A DNA stretch of 64,000 nucleotides, taken from contig OU015659.1 of the NCBI GenBank assembly GCA_907165275.2, positions 6,924,501 to 6,988,500 of the forward strand, written 5' to 3'. The notes under the pieces were generated by a model, which was given only the letters and a program-made list of their open reading frames with translations, was not told where the DNA came from and did not search any database. Position 1 is the stretch's first letter, and the number at the start of each line of letters is the position of its first letter. The position numbers were made by a program, and so were the translations under genes. This DNA comes from Zygaena filipendulae. Taxonomy: Eukaryota; Arthropoda; Insecta; Lepidoptera; Zygaenidae. Below, in pieces: positions 46,107-59,629 of this stretch.

Positions 46107-46369
46107 TTAGAATTTTGATTTTTATACCCTGGAAAATACCCAATTCCATTCATGTAAAACGCAAAACCTTTTCCCGCGTATGACCTACCTACTAATAGTC
46201 GCAAACTCACGTCCAACTGTTTGGTAGCCGGGACGGGAGTCTATGTGGGGAGGCCTATATCGAGTCGGGATGAGTGCGGTTCCTGTTTTGCGTGCACGAA
46301 GTTCAGAGCGCTATAAACTTAAACAGAAGTGAGAAGTGTATATTATGTATCATCACTGCATATTAGGTA

Positions 46370-46647
46370 TATCTAAAACAAAGCCGCGTCTGTCTGTCTG
46401 TCTGTTCGCAATAAACTCAAACTACCGAACGGATTTGTCAAGGTTTTGTGTAAACTGGTTGAAATATAACGATAATTGTTGGAAGTGTCGAAAAGAGTCA
46501 AGCTGCCTGAAAGCTTTCGTCGAAAACACTGCCCAATCCCCTTGACATATAACAAAACAATGCATGGTGGGTTATTCCACTTTTATAGATTCCCGCGGTA
46601 CCTAATTCCGAAATTATCGCGTGTGAAACAGCGGGAAGCAGCTAGCA
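46370..46647 (+). mobile_element. Helitron-like copy
   Basis: TCTGTCTGTCTGTCTGTTCG at the 5' side, an AACGGATTTGTCAAGG core, and the end GTGAAACAGCGGGAAGCAG then CTAG. Confidence 0.5.
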
Positions 46648-46659
46648 ATAATTAATAAA

Positions 46660-48960
46660 TTCGATAATAACACCAACACCACCATAATAACCAAACGTTA
46701 CCTATGTATTCACCAAATTTCATTCCATTGTAACTTCAAATTAATATACAGTATGTCAATTTCCAAAATTTCGATGTTAGGATAAAATAATAGGTGTTAG
46801 TGATCATTCAAGTAGTTATTATGGTGGTATTAGAAATTCCTTTGTTCACGTTAATGTTATTACTTACATATATTTATTACTGAACCAAAACCAATTGAAT
46901 ACCTATACTAGTAATTAGTAATAATCAGGTTTAATACACATGTCATGGTGTGTGCGTGAATTATTTATAATTACACTAACGAAGCTTTGGTCGACTCACA
47001 TTCTTTATACTAAAATATCTTTAGCTACATCTACGTGTAGCGAATAAACCGTGCTATATCGTAAATTCTGTACACATTACGAAAAATTTTTTCATGTTTT
47101 TTGCTATCGATTTATGCATTAATTAATAGGTACAGATTCCATGCCACTCTAAAGTTATACAATATCTTTAAATTTAACTTAGTAATGATCGTTTGGACAA
47201 ATTTCACCATGTATAAGTTGCAGAGCAGCCTAAGTTAGATTAGATTTGTACTGACTAATGACCATGGGTAGTATTTTTGAATCGCTCGAATTATTTCGCA
47301 CACGGATTCGCAAGATTCCCATGCAAATCCTTAAGAAATAGGTATTTAAAGATTCGCATGTGAATCTTGAGATTCCGTCTGTAAATACCTATAATGAGAG
47401 TGCCGGAAAGAAGAACAAAATTAGCAATGTTGCCAATTGCCATAATCTTTAACTAGATAAAAACAAAATTTTAATCAGTAAACTTAACCTACAGCTTTAT
47501 TTCTTGGCGTGTAGTAGATACATAATGTAATTTATCTTAAAAAATACATAGGTATCTTACAGATAATTTTTTTAAGTGGGCGTGGATAGTCAAATCCGAA
47601 ATTAAATTAAATTATCCGGAATAGCGAAAATTGCTCAAAGGAGAATTTTTGGTTAGAACTGAAACTGTATGGGTTCATAGCCGAATTAGTAATTTTTCCA
47701 ATATAAATACTCTTTCGTGATTTTTTTTCTACTCTTCACAGTTTTGGATTTGATCATCCAATTAAAACATTTATACTGTATATATTCATATGTTAGGTAT
47801 AATATATCTATAGTTGACCATTATTTTTAATGTCTAAATATTAAGCAAAATTTCAATTTAATATTACAATTTATGTTTACCAATAATTTAAGTTTACCTA
47901 CTGTAAAAAAATCAAAGATTTTTCTACGATTTTGTAATAATTTTTTTATATTAAAAGGTATTTCACTTCCAAAAGATGCAAGTAAAATTACAACAAGCCC
48001 TGCCCTACCCTTCCTTCCCCTTCATACCTACTGAAATAAAAAATCCATTTTCATCACCTACTTTAAGATACATGTAAGTTAAGATGTACGTTTTGTACAG
48101 GAGGATATTGTTCAAAACATTTGCGAAAAAATAATGTACGCGGTTGCAAACGGCAAGTCGTTCTTCAGTAGAAATCTACTTTTAGTAGGAATTACTATAA
48201 TATCTATATTTATCATATTTTATCATGTAGCATGTTGCATTTCAGCATGTTTCCGAAGGGTTTCAAAAGACTGTATAGATTTTACTTCAAGGAACAGCTA
48301 GTTTTTATTTATTAATAACTATCGCAGCATTTTTATTACTGAAAGACTAAATAAATCTTTCTCCCGAGGATAACACTGTGCTTTTCATTACGAATGCAGG
48401 GAAAGTCAAAATAAAAATAGGAATTTGCTAAAGAAAAAAACGAGTGAATTTTATTTTACATAAATCAACCATTCTAGGTGTGCTACTGGCCAGTAAATAT
48501 GCCCCCTATGATGTAAAAAAAAAATTGAGTTTCTGCAGTATCCAGCTGTCAGTTGAAAGCGATTCTCCCTAGGGCTGAAAAGTGTTACTTTCAACCCGCT
48601 TCACAGGCAACTTCAGATCTACTTTCCGAGTATGAGTAATAAAAATATTTTCTGATTTTCAGTGGGTTTTATTTTGAGTTCGGTTCTAAAATTAAGTAAG
48701 CATTTTAGTTTGAGTTTATATTTTGGTTTGAATTTTTTTATTTAATTTTTTAATCGATAATTTGCCTCTGTGAAGGCTATAGTAGCACTATTATAATATA
48801 GCGGCCCCACGCCAGCACTACCAAGAATCGTGACGAAATGGTTCACGTTGTCTCTCGCACAGGTATTCCTGATGCGTCGGGGAAACCCGCGCGATGCAGT
48901 CTTTTACAATTAATGCTTGTATTTTCCTACTCAACACGAGTCAATCAACTATGTGGGTAG
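46660..48960. other. intergenic DNA without recognised genes
   Basis: AT-rich, with a SINE 3'-tail fragment near 48485-48527 (GCCCCCTATGATGT plus poly(A)). A GC-richer patch at 48790-48900 is unexplained. Confidence 0.55.
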
Positions 48961-48968
48961 TGCCTAAT

Positions 48969-49215
48969 CTACTTCACAACACACAGATCTACTTGATCCC
49001 ACTTGAAGCTATTATTAGCTTGTGTCGTGGAAACCAAGCAAACGTGGTATATGTACATAGAATTACATATATATTATACTATAGATATATAAACACACCC
49101 AGACTGGAAAGTGGAACCCTGTGTTCATCACACAAAGTGCACCTCCACCGGGAATCGTACCCGGAACTTCTTGATTAGCGGGCAGGCATGGTGACCTACT
49201 GCGCCGATCGGGTCG
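48969..49215 (-). mobile_element. tRNA-derived SINE (GACCCGAT-head family), copy 2
   Basis: On the minus strand: GACCCGATCGGCGCAGTAGG, box B-like GGGTACGATTCCC, and the shared body containing GTGTGATGAACACAGGGTTC and CCACGACACAAGC. It matches 9357-9576. Confidence 0.65.
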
Positions 49216-49617
49216 TCAATGTGTCATAGTTATTGTGTCCATAACTTCTTTGAACTGTAATTCTTTTGTAGAGGTAAGTATAGTATATAGGTATAATGGT
49301 GTGATAAGTTTACTGTTACAGAATCTCCAAGGCATAAAAATTCTTATTGATATTTGCTTTATCAATTCGTAAAAGCCGATAAGTATAATTAATTCTATGC
49401 AGTTTGTTTTATATTCTGCTACCATATTACCATACCAAGGACCCACAGAACAGAAAATAGCAGATAGAAGGGACATCAACTTAGTTTAGTATGAAAACAG
49501 ATGTCGCCGGGTGATTTTCGCACACAAAACTATTCATCACGCACACACAACCAGTTAATGTTACATGCTATATTTTCTTGCTAACCATTGGTCGTTGAAA
49601 ATCTATACATATCTATA

Positions 49618-50850
49618 CTATAATATTACTAATATAAAGAGCAAGTTTGTGAGTTTGCTACGTTGTAGGGGGTAATCTCTGGATCTACTGAACCGATTTT
49701 GAAAATCCTTTCACTTGTAGGAAACTACAGTGATCCTGAGTGACATAGGGTACTTTTTATCTCGAAATTCCCGCGGGAACTTCGAAGTTTGTGAGTTTGT
49801 GAGGTTGTAGGGAGTACCTAATCTCTAAAAATTATTTTGCCAATATAGAAAGCCACGTTCTTTGCGAGTGTCATATAGACTATATTATAACCCAGAATTC
49901 CCGCGGGAAATCCGAAATTACCACGGGTGAAACGGCAGAGAACAGCTAGATTTTTGTACATCTTTGCTTTTATTCCAATAAAAGAATTTATTATTATTAT
50001 TGTTTATATATTAGGTATGTATTTTCGAGATCCATTGCTGGTTTTCCTTTTGCTTAATTTTACTTATTATAAAATATCAGCTGTTCGCATTTGAGCCGAT
50101 TAAATTATGTATTGATAAAATATGTTTGTACAACAAACAAACAAACTCACACGTTCGAATTTATATAATAGTAAGGATTAGTTAGTTAAATATTCTCAGT
50201 TTATAATTTTGAGCATTATTTATGTACTATGTTCTCCGCGGTTTCACCCACGCAAATTTCAGAGATCCCGTAGGAATCCCGGGGTGAAAAGTACTCTATG
50301 TCCTTCTGTGTATACTCTTGGCAACGTGTCTGCAAAATTTCATGGTGATCGGTTGAGCCGTTAAGCCGTGAAAGCGTAACAAACAAACTTACTTTCACAT
50401 TTATAGTAGACTAGCTGTTCCCCGCGTAACCGTAACTAAAGTACCCTATATCCTTCTCTGTACCGCTGACAACGTGTATGCAAAATTTCATCATAATCCG
50501 TTTAGCCGTTAAGCGTAACGAACAAACAAATAAACAAACTAATTCCGATAGTATTCCGAGATAAAAAAGTACCTACTACCTACCCTATATTTTCCTCTGT
50601 ACCTACCTACCCTTGACAATGCGTAGGTAGTATGCAAAATTTAATGTAGTCTTCCGCGTTAATTTCGGAGTTCCCGTGGGAATTTCGTTATAAAAAGTTG
50701 CCTATGTCCTTCTCTGTACCTACCCTTGACAACGTGCATGCCAAATTTCATCCAAATCCGTTCAGCCATTTTTGCATGATTGAGTAACAAACATCCAAAC
50801 ATCTAAACATCCACACTTTCACATTTATAATATTAGTAGGATTAGTAAGG
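49618..50850. mobile_element. cluster of Helitron copies
   Basis: A plus-strand copy with two internal units spans ~49618-49951 (ends GAGAACAGCTAG). Minus-strand copies lie at ~50230-50410, ~50411-50530 and ~50640-50850; the last ends TTTATAATATTAGTAGGATT, the complement of the TCCTACTAATATTATA 5' end. Confidence 0.6.
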
Positions 50851-51589
50851 ATAAGGGTTTTTCAATGAATGTGTTGAATAATATCTAAGTAGTTGTTAGT
50901 ACGTAATGCTTTAATATGTTCCTATAATAAGTTTCAGTATTAGGTATGTAATATATGTATGTATGTACGTAAGTATAAGTAAGTATAATTAATACACATA
51001 CATATACCTATCAAAAGCTTTGCACACTGTTTGCCCAATCCCCCACTTTATGTTTTTTTTCCCTTTCACATAACGGTTGAACGGAAGAGATCGCAACTAC
51101 GCGGTAAAAACAGCCATTTGTATTTTCCTATTTTTATGTGTTGTAATATTGTAATTTTTTATGCAATAAAGAATTATAAAAATAAATAAATTAAAATTTT
51201 CATAATTGTATTAATTAACCTTCCAGTTGAATTTATCCGATAATTAATATTTATATGCCTATCCATTTTTCGTAACATTATGTTAAAAAAGTTCATTTTT
51301 AATAGAGTTCCTCAAGAAGAGCATCGGAACCGTGCAGACGCGACGTCCTTTGTAAATAACGGTGTCTGTCGGTATCGGCCCTAGCATGTGTCTGGCACCC
51401 TCAGATGTAAATAAACGGTGTCTGCGGTGTCTGCGACGGAACGTATCTGGATCGCTCAATGTCTGTAGATATAAACGGACCTTAATGCGATCTTGTGCAT
51501 AAGTGGTTCTTTGAAAACCAGCGCAGCGCTTTCCGTTACTTTTAATAGGCAACACATCCTGAAAGAATCCTTTTGGCTTGCATGAGTTT

Positions 51590-52285
51590 TTTAACCGACT
51601 TCCAAAATGGAGGAGGTTATGCATTCGGCTGTATGTATGTATGTATATATGTAGGTATGTATTTTTTTTTTATGTATGTTCATCGATTACTCGAAGACGG
51701 TGAGATCGATTTGGAATTGTTTTTTTGTTTGAAAGGGTATACTCCCAATTAGGTCCCATTCCCATCAAGTGGGGATCTGATGATGGGATCTTGGAGAAAT
51801 CGAGGGAACTCTTCAAAAATTATAGACCTATAGTGAATTGGGTATTTTTTGTAGTAAATCGTTCATCTGCTGTCGGACAGCAAAATTTTAAGAAGTGGAA
51901 CTGATGATGAAGACCACAGATGGTCATCGGAACTACTCAATAATAGGTATTCCACGGGTTCCGATTCGTTAACTTTAATATGGTTTCTAAACAATTTATG
52001 CTCGTCACAATCTATATGGCGAAGTGGAACTGATGGTGATGTACTAGCTGAGAACTGCTCAACAGTTAACGTCTCTGCATCGGGAAAAGCAATATTTTGT
52101 AAAAGTTGATGAGCAGTTGACATTAGGCTACTGTAACTTAGATAAATTACAAACCGACTCACTTAAAAGCGAGAAATAAACAAAATTTTAACAAAAAAAT
52201 TAAAACCGACTTCCAAAAACACAAAAATAAAAAGCTGAAAATAACAAAACACCGATTTAATCCAAAACACAATACACGTAACCTT
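51590..52285 (+). mobile_element. AACCGACTTCCAAAA repeat element, copy 1
   Basis: It begins TTTAACCGACTTCCAAAATG and carries a second AACCGACTTCCAAAA near its end (52203). Shared interior with 57500-57925: GAAGACCACAGATGGTCATC, TTTAATATGGTT, TTATGCTCGTCACAAT, TTGACATTAGGCTA. Family unassigned; no intact ORF. Confidence 0.55.
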
Positions 52286-52650
52286 GATAATTTTACAGCG
52301 CGGCGCCGCCGCGCTCCGCGTTGTAAATGCGGGTGTAATTTTATTTTGGAAATCTCTTCAAAATATATCGTGTTTTTTTTTTACTTCAATCGCGTTTTTA
52401 CTTCGCGCGACAAAGTATTGTCTATCAAGGCACAAATTGTCATTGGCACAATTATTTAAAAGTTGCCATTTAATAAAATTAGGAGAAGAAGATCATTTTG
52501 CTTCAAGTGCGGGCGACCGGGCGGCAATGTCAAAGGGCGCAATTACTTGCCTACGGCGCGCCCATTTCAAATGAACTTACACTCTATTGACTTAGAGATA
52601 ATTTTGCTTCAAGTGCGACCGGGCGGCAACGTGTCAAACGTACATACATA

Positions 52651-53967
52651 GGGGAAACTTGCCTTATTCGTACCCCTTCAGAGAAATGCTAATTATCTGG
52701 AAATATAAATAAGGAAAGAACATTCAATTGATGTTAAAATAATCTTTATTTATTTACTTATCAAAAAAAATAACAAAATGAACTTAAACTTTAATAACTT
52801 GTGAGAAAAATAGGTTTTAAAAAAAAGTGGAAAAGGTACGATTTAGGTTTATTTGTTCCTAAAACGTACCCTTATATTCCTATATCGTACTCGTATATCC
52901 CTATGTCCAACTTGAGATACTATAATTAAAATCAGTTTCATAATATTAGCAATTGACTTTTATGAGTAATAGTAATTATTATTATTTATTGTGTCACTAA
53001 TTTATCGACTCATATGCAATCATCTCAGAAATGAAACGAACATTTTAACTATGGGTAGCATATCTAACTGTATTTTCTAATTCTTTGCAATCATCCCAAA
53101 TAAAATTAAGAGTTTAATCAAGTTCCAGAATCCAGGTTTCACACTGTATCATGTCTTCTTTTTTACTGTCTAAAATGGGAAATACTAGCTATCTTCTTAA
53201 TTTTCTTTATATTTTTTCTTTGAGATTCTTCATTTTTATGACTTTTTGTCCACCGAAATTTCTACAGTCTTCTTTTTTGAATCATTGGATTTTTGCGATG
53301 TTGTTTTATTTTTTATAACCCTTTTTGTTTTACAATGACTACATTATAATGTAGAAAAACTTTGTATTCTGATATGCTCTTAAATGGCGTCGAAATGTGA
53401 GTTTTGGAATTAAATACACGAGAAGCTTCATTAAATTTTAAAATTCCATTTTTATACCCACTGAGGGTTTTTTTATATCGTCACTTGGCCAAGTATTGTA
53501 TTTTGTCGTTTGGTCATATTGACATTAAACAAAAAAATAAACAATTACTCCTAATTCGTACCGGTACGAAATAAAACAAAGTGATGAGTACGAATTAGAC
53601 TCAAGATAACTAACGATTTCAAAATTGCCGCGTAACTAAATTGCTGCCAGGCAGGTGTGTGTATGTCTAATAATTTAAAATGTGAATTAGTACAGAATTA
53701 AGTAAGAAACTTCTAATTTATACAACTCACCATGAAAAAAATTAAAAATCTTATGAATCAACCAAAAAAATTACTCGAAAACAACAAAATTATTTGTTTT
53801 TTGAATAATTTTTAACAAAGCGGAAGCGTGGATTTGTAACTCGGGTGAGGTGACATGGCGAACTAGTAGTTCCATTTCCTAGTACTTGCGTTGCCACTGC
53901 AGTTTTAGGATAAGAGAAATTGATAGGGTACGTTTTAGGAACAAGTACGATTTAGGAAAGTTTCCCC
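52651..53967. mobile_element. 1.3-kb non-coding DNA transposon with GGGGAAACTT ends
   Basis: Left GGGGAAACTTGCCTTATTCG and right CCTAAATCGT-type ends (plus strand ACGATTTAGGAAAGTTTCCCC) are imperfect inverted repeats of ~25 bp, flanked by TA on both sides. No ORF of note lies inside. Nine CGTAC/GTACG motifs cluster toward both ends and at one internal site. Confidence 0.7.
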
Positions 53968-54134
53968 TACACTCTCTTTGGATTAGAGATTTTGCCGCGC
54001 GCGTGTTGCCTATATCTATACTTATAATAAAACTGTAGAGAGGTCAATTCTGTACATTGAATATATATATGTTCAAAATCAATATTGGAGGATGAATGGT
54101 AATCGATACTGATGCCAAAAATTCAATCAGTAAA

Positions 54135-54507
54135 TTTTTTGTCTGTCTGTCTGTCTGTCTATATGTTCACGCATGGGTCAAAAACTACTGAAGGGATGTT
54201 AACCAAACTTTGTACGATTGTAGTCCATACTCCTGGGCAGGTTATAGGCTATATAACATAACGCTAAGACACATAGGAGCTGAGCAGTGACGATAAATTG
54301 AAAGCAAGTCGGATGAAAATGCGCTTTCGTGCTCTTATCCTTCCACACGTTTACTCAATCACGCAAAAACGGCTGAACGGATTTCGATGAAATTCGGCAT
54401 GTACGTTGTCAGTGGTACAGAGAAAGACATAGGGTACTTTTTATCACAGAATTCCCGCGGGAACTCGGAAATTAACGCGGATGAAATCGCGGGGCACAGC
54501 TAGTATT
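54135..54507 (+). mobile_element. Helitron copy
   Basis: TCTGTCTGTCTGTCTGTCTA, two AAACTACTGAAGG / AAACGGCTGAACGG core regions, and the end GATGAAATCGCGGGGCACAG then CTAGT. Confidence 0.6.
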
Positions 54508-55964
54508 AAATAAAATTGTTATTTGTGACTGTGCGGTATGACAAGAGCCGAAAGCGTAATAAAAGTAAAAAAAATATTATTGCTGATGACTATTTTTTTT
54601 TGCTTGCGCATACATATTTGTCGTAAGTAACAAGTATACATATAAAACCGTGCAATGGCCGAATGGCGTAAAGTTCAATGTAATATCCAAAAATTCAGCT
54701 TTCAACTTTTTCGATTGTGAAATTCTGAGAATACCTACACAAACTGTGTTACGTTAGAAAAAATTCGAAATTAGAATTTTTTATGAATGTGAACTTTTCT
54801 CTATTGCGTGAGAATTGGGCAAAGAATTTTATAATCTGTGACTGTATTAATGTGACTGTACTAACTTAGTGCTTTATGAAATCTCATGAAGCAAAGAGTT
54901 TTTATGTTTAGTTATATTAATTATTTTTTCTCCCAACTGTGTTGAAGAATGTCTTATGTGACGCATAAGCATTATTATTATTGATACTACATTGAGCCTA
55001 GGTCTCATGGGCCGTCGTTTTACGAACAGCTTGCATCTGATCTATAATGCTTCGCATGGAACACTGCAGGACTCGCCTTTTATTAATATTCCAAGCTGCG
55101 CGACCTTGGTACATCCGTGTTTGCCTGCGTCGAACATAATATTGTGTTTGCAAGTGTGGAGACGCCATGTCCAGTGATACGGAGCGCATGGCATCATGTC
55201 ACATCGCGGACGTACGAACAAACATACTATACCTACGGAAACAAAGACATTTCCTTTTAAGTAGGTAATAAATCATACACCACCATGATTTTTGTCCGGT
55301 GTTTTTTGTATACATCCATTGATTTACCTCCTCTAATGACTCTAAGTTATCTACACTAATATTATAAAGAGATCATGTTTGTAAGTTTGTAAGATTGGAT
55401 GAAGGGTTTTATCCCAAGTACAAGTTCATGTACAAACTTTACCAATCCCCGTTGGTAGTATACCTATCTAACTACTGAGCTGATTCTAAAATACTTTCAC
55501 TGCTAGAAAGCTACAATATTTCTGAGTTTCAAAATTGCTACTAGGTGTATGGATTTCATTCATTTAATAGGGTTTGAAATAGAAAATATAAACTTACTAC
55601 CCATCTGATAACTATATATCAATCTGATATAAAGTTCTTGCAGGAAGTTGCTAGATTTTCAAGTTCCTCGGTAATTTAGAAGCGTCTATCTAGATTCTAG
55701 ATTAAACACGTAGGTACTTACATACATAGGCATAGCATATCCAGTCGAACGAATTGCTTTAGGCTAAGTTATGACACTTGTAATACAAGTATTTGAGTAC
55801 AAATACGTATATAGGTATGTCAAGTTTTGCATCCGGCTAGGAATTTCAAGGAATTTTCTATAACGTTTATTTGCACTATTATTAAAAAAGAAAAGACATT
55901 TTGATTTGTTTGTTTGTAATATAATGGATAAACTCAAAGTTCACATAATTGATTTTAAAAATTA

Positions 55965-56105
55965 TTTCTTACTAGCTGTTCCCCGCGGTTTCTGACAATG
56001 CGTATGCAAAATTTCATGGTGATCGGTTGAGCTGTTAATGCGTGAAAGCGTAACAGACAGACTAAAAGAGTTACTTTCGCATTTATAATATTAGTACGGA
56101 TTATA
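55965..56105 (-). mobile_element. short Helitron copy, interior deleted
   Basis: Starts CTAGCTGTTCCCCGCGGTTT and jumps straight to CTGACAATGCGTATGC; ends TTTATAATATTAGTACGGAT. Confidence 0.55.
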
Positions 56106-56482
56106 TTTATAGGAAGCTATAGTGTTCTTGAGTGACGTAAGGTACTTTTATCTCGAAATCCGACGGACACTCCAAAAGTAATGCGACAAAAAAAAACAAA
56201 AAAAAAACATACTTTCAGCCGAACCTGCTCCTTTTTAGAAATCGGTTAAAACTGGATATAGATAAGTAATAGTGTGATTTCTAACTCTCAATGAAGCCTT
56301 CTGCATCAATAACTTAACGTATGAATTTTGTGGTTTAACATGTTTTTACTAAGACTTCTCTGTCCGTCCGTCAGTCCGTCCGTCTGTACGTCTGTCACCA
56401 ATCTCATGAACATGTGATAGTTGACAGTTGAAATTTTTACAGATGATGTATAGATAGTATTATTTTATCTGTGGTATAGATA

Positions 56483-56720
56483 ACTAGCTGTGTCCCGCGG
56501 TTTCACCCGCGTGAGTTTCGAAATTCCCGCAGAATTTTTTTTTTTTAAATAAAAATAGCCTAAGTTACTCCTTATAACATCAGCTATCTGCCAGTGAAAG
56601 TCCCGTAACAATCGATCAAGCCTTTACAAACCGGAACCAACAGACAGACAGAGAAAAATTTAAAAAATATGTTTTTTTATTGGAAGCATCGTATTATATA
56701 TACTTTCATATGCATTTAGT
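56483..56720 (-). mobile_element. Helitron-related copy, second subfamily
   Basis: CTAGCTGTGTCCCGCGGTTT start, AACATCAGCTATCTGCCAGT and GAACCAACAGACAGACAGAG, as in the 30010 copy. Confidence 0.55.
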
Positions 56721-56781
56721 AAAAGCTGTTAATTTGAAATTACAAACAGACACTTAAATTTTATTTATATGTAGGTATGGA

Positions 56782-59442
56782 CAGGGGCGGATCCAGGATT
56801 TGGTTAAGGGGGGGGCAATTTGACTGCACCATGAAATTTTTAGAATTAACAGGATGGACAAAAAAGTCCATTAATAAAATTTAAGTGCCTCATATTGAGA
56901 GCATCTGAATTGAGCTTATGTATGTATCATATTATCTGTGTGTATGTTTCGCGATTTTTTAACCGACTTCCAAAAAGGAGGAGGTTACGCATTCGGCTGT
57001 ATGTTTTTTTTTTAATATTACTCGAAGCTAGGGTTGAACCGATTTCGAAAATTCATTTTTTGTTTGAAAGCGTATACTCCCAATTAGGTCCTATTGCCAC
57101 CAAGTCGGGATCTGATGATGGGATCTTATGGTTTAAGAATCTTTATTATTCTCAAAAGATCTTGGGGAAATCGTGGGAACTCTTCAAAAATAATAGGCAC
57201 ACCTATAGCGATTTGGGTATTTTTTATAGTAAATAGTTCATTTGCTTTCGGAAAGCAAATTTGAAGAAGTGGAACTGATCATGAAGACCACAAGTGGTCA
57301 TCGGAACTACTCAACAATAATACGTATTTCACGGGTTTCGATTGGACCGATTTAGAAAATTGATTTTGTTGTTTGAAAGGGTATACTCCCAAGTTGGTCC
57401 CATTGTCATCAAATCGAGAACCTGATGATGGAATCATGGAGAAATCGAGAGAACTCTTCAAAAATTACAGACACACCTATAGCGATTTTTGTATTTTTTA
57501 TAGTAAATCGTTTATATTTTGCTTTTGGAAAGCAAAATTTGAAGAAGTGAAACTGATGATGAAGACCACAGATGGTCATCGGAACTACTCAATAAAAGGT
57601 ATTTCACGAGATCCGATTCGTTAACTTTAATATGGTTCCTAAATAATTTATGCTCGTCACAATGTATATGGTAAAGTGGAACTGATGATGACGTACCAGA
57701 AGAACTCCTCAACAATCAACGTCCCTGTCGTCCCGTCGGCAAAAGCAGTACATATTTTGTAAAAGGCAATGCGCAATTGACATTAGGCTATTGTAACTTA
57801 GATAAATTACAAACGGACTCACTTGAAAGCAAGAAATAAACAAAATTTTAACAAAAAACTTAAAACCGACTTCCAACAACACAAAACTAAAAAGCTAAAA
57901 ATAACAAAATATCGATTTTATCCAACAGACAAAAATACACGTAAGTTTATTTTTGGTAGTTATTATACTAGTACCAGTAGTTATTATTGGTTTATTCTAC
58001 CGCTTGACTACTATTAGTATTTGAAATCGGTGACAAGCCAAATGTGGCGTAAGTACATGGGCTAAGTCCAGTCCCGCCACGAGCTCGTTGTGAGCTGAAC
58101 AACCCAAGTGGGCAGACGTAAGCGAGCTTGGCACCGAATTTAAATCAAAAAGTGGTAGCACAAACCAACAATAGTATTACGTGTATTTTTGTCTGATGGA
58201 TTAAGTCGGTATTTTGTTATTTTTAGCTTTTTAGTTTTATGTTTTTCATATTTTAAAAAAATGTGGTGTCGAAAACGATTGAACTTAGGTAGGTATAGCG
58301 GTTTTTGAGTACGATTCTCTGTATGTTTTTTTCGTATTTCATTATTTTCAACTTGTACTTTCATGCATAAAATAATCTACATGGAAGCTACAACAGATAA
58401 AAGTAAAAAATGAAAAATTTACGTTCCAGCGAATCTGACCTGAATTAACAACTTTAAATTAAAATTTTGTAGGTTTGTATCTATAAAGTGATAGGAAAAT
58501 AATGGGAAGTGTTAAGGTTAATAGCGATATTTTTACTAAGCTGAGGAAAAATACCATACCAAGGTTACTCCTTGGATTAGTAAAATGAGGAGAAAATTTG
58601 GGAAATAACGCAGAAAACTCAGAGAAGTGAATAATTTTCGTCTATATGACGAGATTACGGAAAAATAGGTACTATTGAAAAACAAAGATGTTTTTGACAA
58701 TAGAAGATTTTAAAATTTACAGTCAACAGAAGAAAAATTTGATAAATTTTGGAAATTTGCCCAAAATTTTTTCCAAATCCGAATTCATCGCGCACCTCAC
58801 GTAATAAAAGTCGTCGACTATTTTTTGAGCACAGAGGTACAATATGACGGGGAATAAAAATCGAAATTCTATTAATTCCATTTAGTTCGTCAGTTACATA
58901 ATATAAATAAATAATATGGATAGATTTGCTTTGAACGTGGAAAAAAGTAGAAGAGTTAGGTACCAACTAGTTTTGGGAAGTGAAATCACAATAGCTTACT
59001 TCCAAGTCTCAACGATATTGGATGAAGTTAAAGAAAAGGGATAGAGAAACTACATATATAAGGATAATTGTAAAAACATATATACAGCCAAACACAGAAA
59101 CTTCTCCTTTTAAATGAGAAATATACCATACGGCACGTACTTTCAAACCAGAAAATTTGTTTTAACGAGAAAGAATTGACCGATTTTTTGTTTGTTTTAC
59201 AATAATAGATACAAACTTCCATAGGGGTTCGTTACGAACTAATAATTTATAGAGTTTTAAAGATGAATATTTGTTCGTTCATTCAGGTTCATTCGTATAT
59301 TTCTATTCAAATTACGATGAAACTTTGGTGAAAAGCCACAAGCTTGCGAAGATTTTTCTAAGGTCTAATTAAAGTAGGTACCTATTTAGGTCTTCAGGGG
59401 GGGGCAATTGCCCCCAGTGCCACCCCCCTGGATCCGCCCCTG
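56782..59442. mobile_element. 2.66-kb hAT-type transposon, non-autonomous, with a nested element
   Basis: The termini CAGGGGCGGATCCAGG and CCTGGATCCGCCCCTG are perfect inverted repeats, and GGTATGGA is duplicated on both sides (56774-56781, 59443-59450). An 8-bp target duplication is diagnostic of hAT. No transposase domain was recognised in any frame; the interior holds a nested AACCGACTTCC element (~56957-57940) and AT-rich sequence with only short frames. Confidence 0.88.
56957..57940 (+). mobile_element. AACCGACTTCCAAAA repeat element, copy 2, nested in the hAT
   Basis: Starts TTTTAACCGACTTCCAAAAA and repeats that motif near 57862. A ~320-bp interior unit (GTATACTCCCAA, GGAACTCTTCAAAAA, ACACCTATAGCGATTT, GAAGACCACA) is duplicated in tandem compared with 51590-52285. 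Confidence 0.6.
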
Positions 59443-59629
59443 GGTATGGATGCTGGTACGGAACCCTTCTCGGACTCGCACTTTGCCGGTTTTGTTTATC
59501 TGCGTCCAATTGTGGAAGATCGACTAGTTTTATACAGGATGTCCCGATAATCGACGTCAAGCCAGAACCGGGTGATAGGCTAAGTCATAACTTAATAGAA
59601 AAACGTTAAAAAATAATCTTTAAAATTTA

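Noticed and set aside
46181..46320. Possible LINE 3' end (GGGGAGGCCTATAT)
   Set aside because: Only a short resemblance to common lepidopteran LINE tails; not enough to call.
51283..51624. 113-codon minus-strand frame
   Set aside because: No recognisable domain; contains repeated GTGTCTG-type sequence and overlaps the start of a repeat element.
54992..55189. Overlapping frames on both strands near 55.1 kb
   Set aside because: Moderate GC and open on both strands, but no motif was recognised and there are no splice-supported neighbours.
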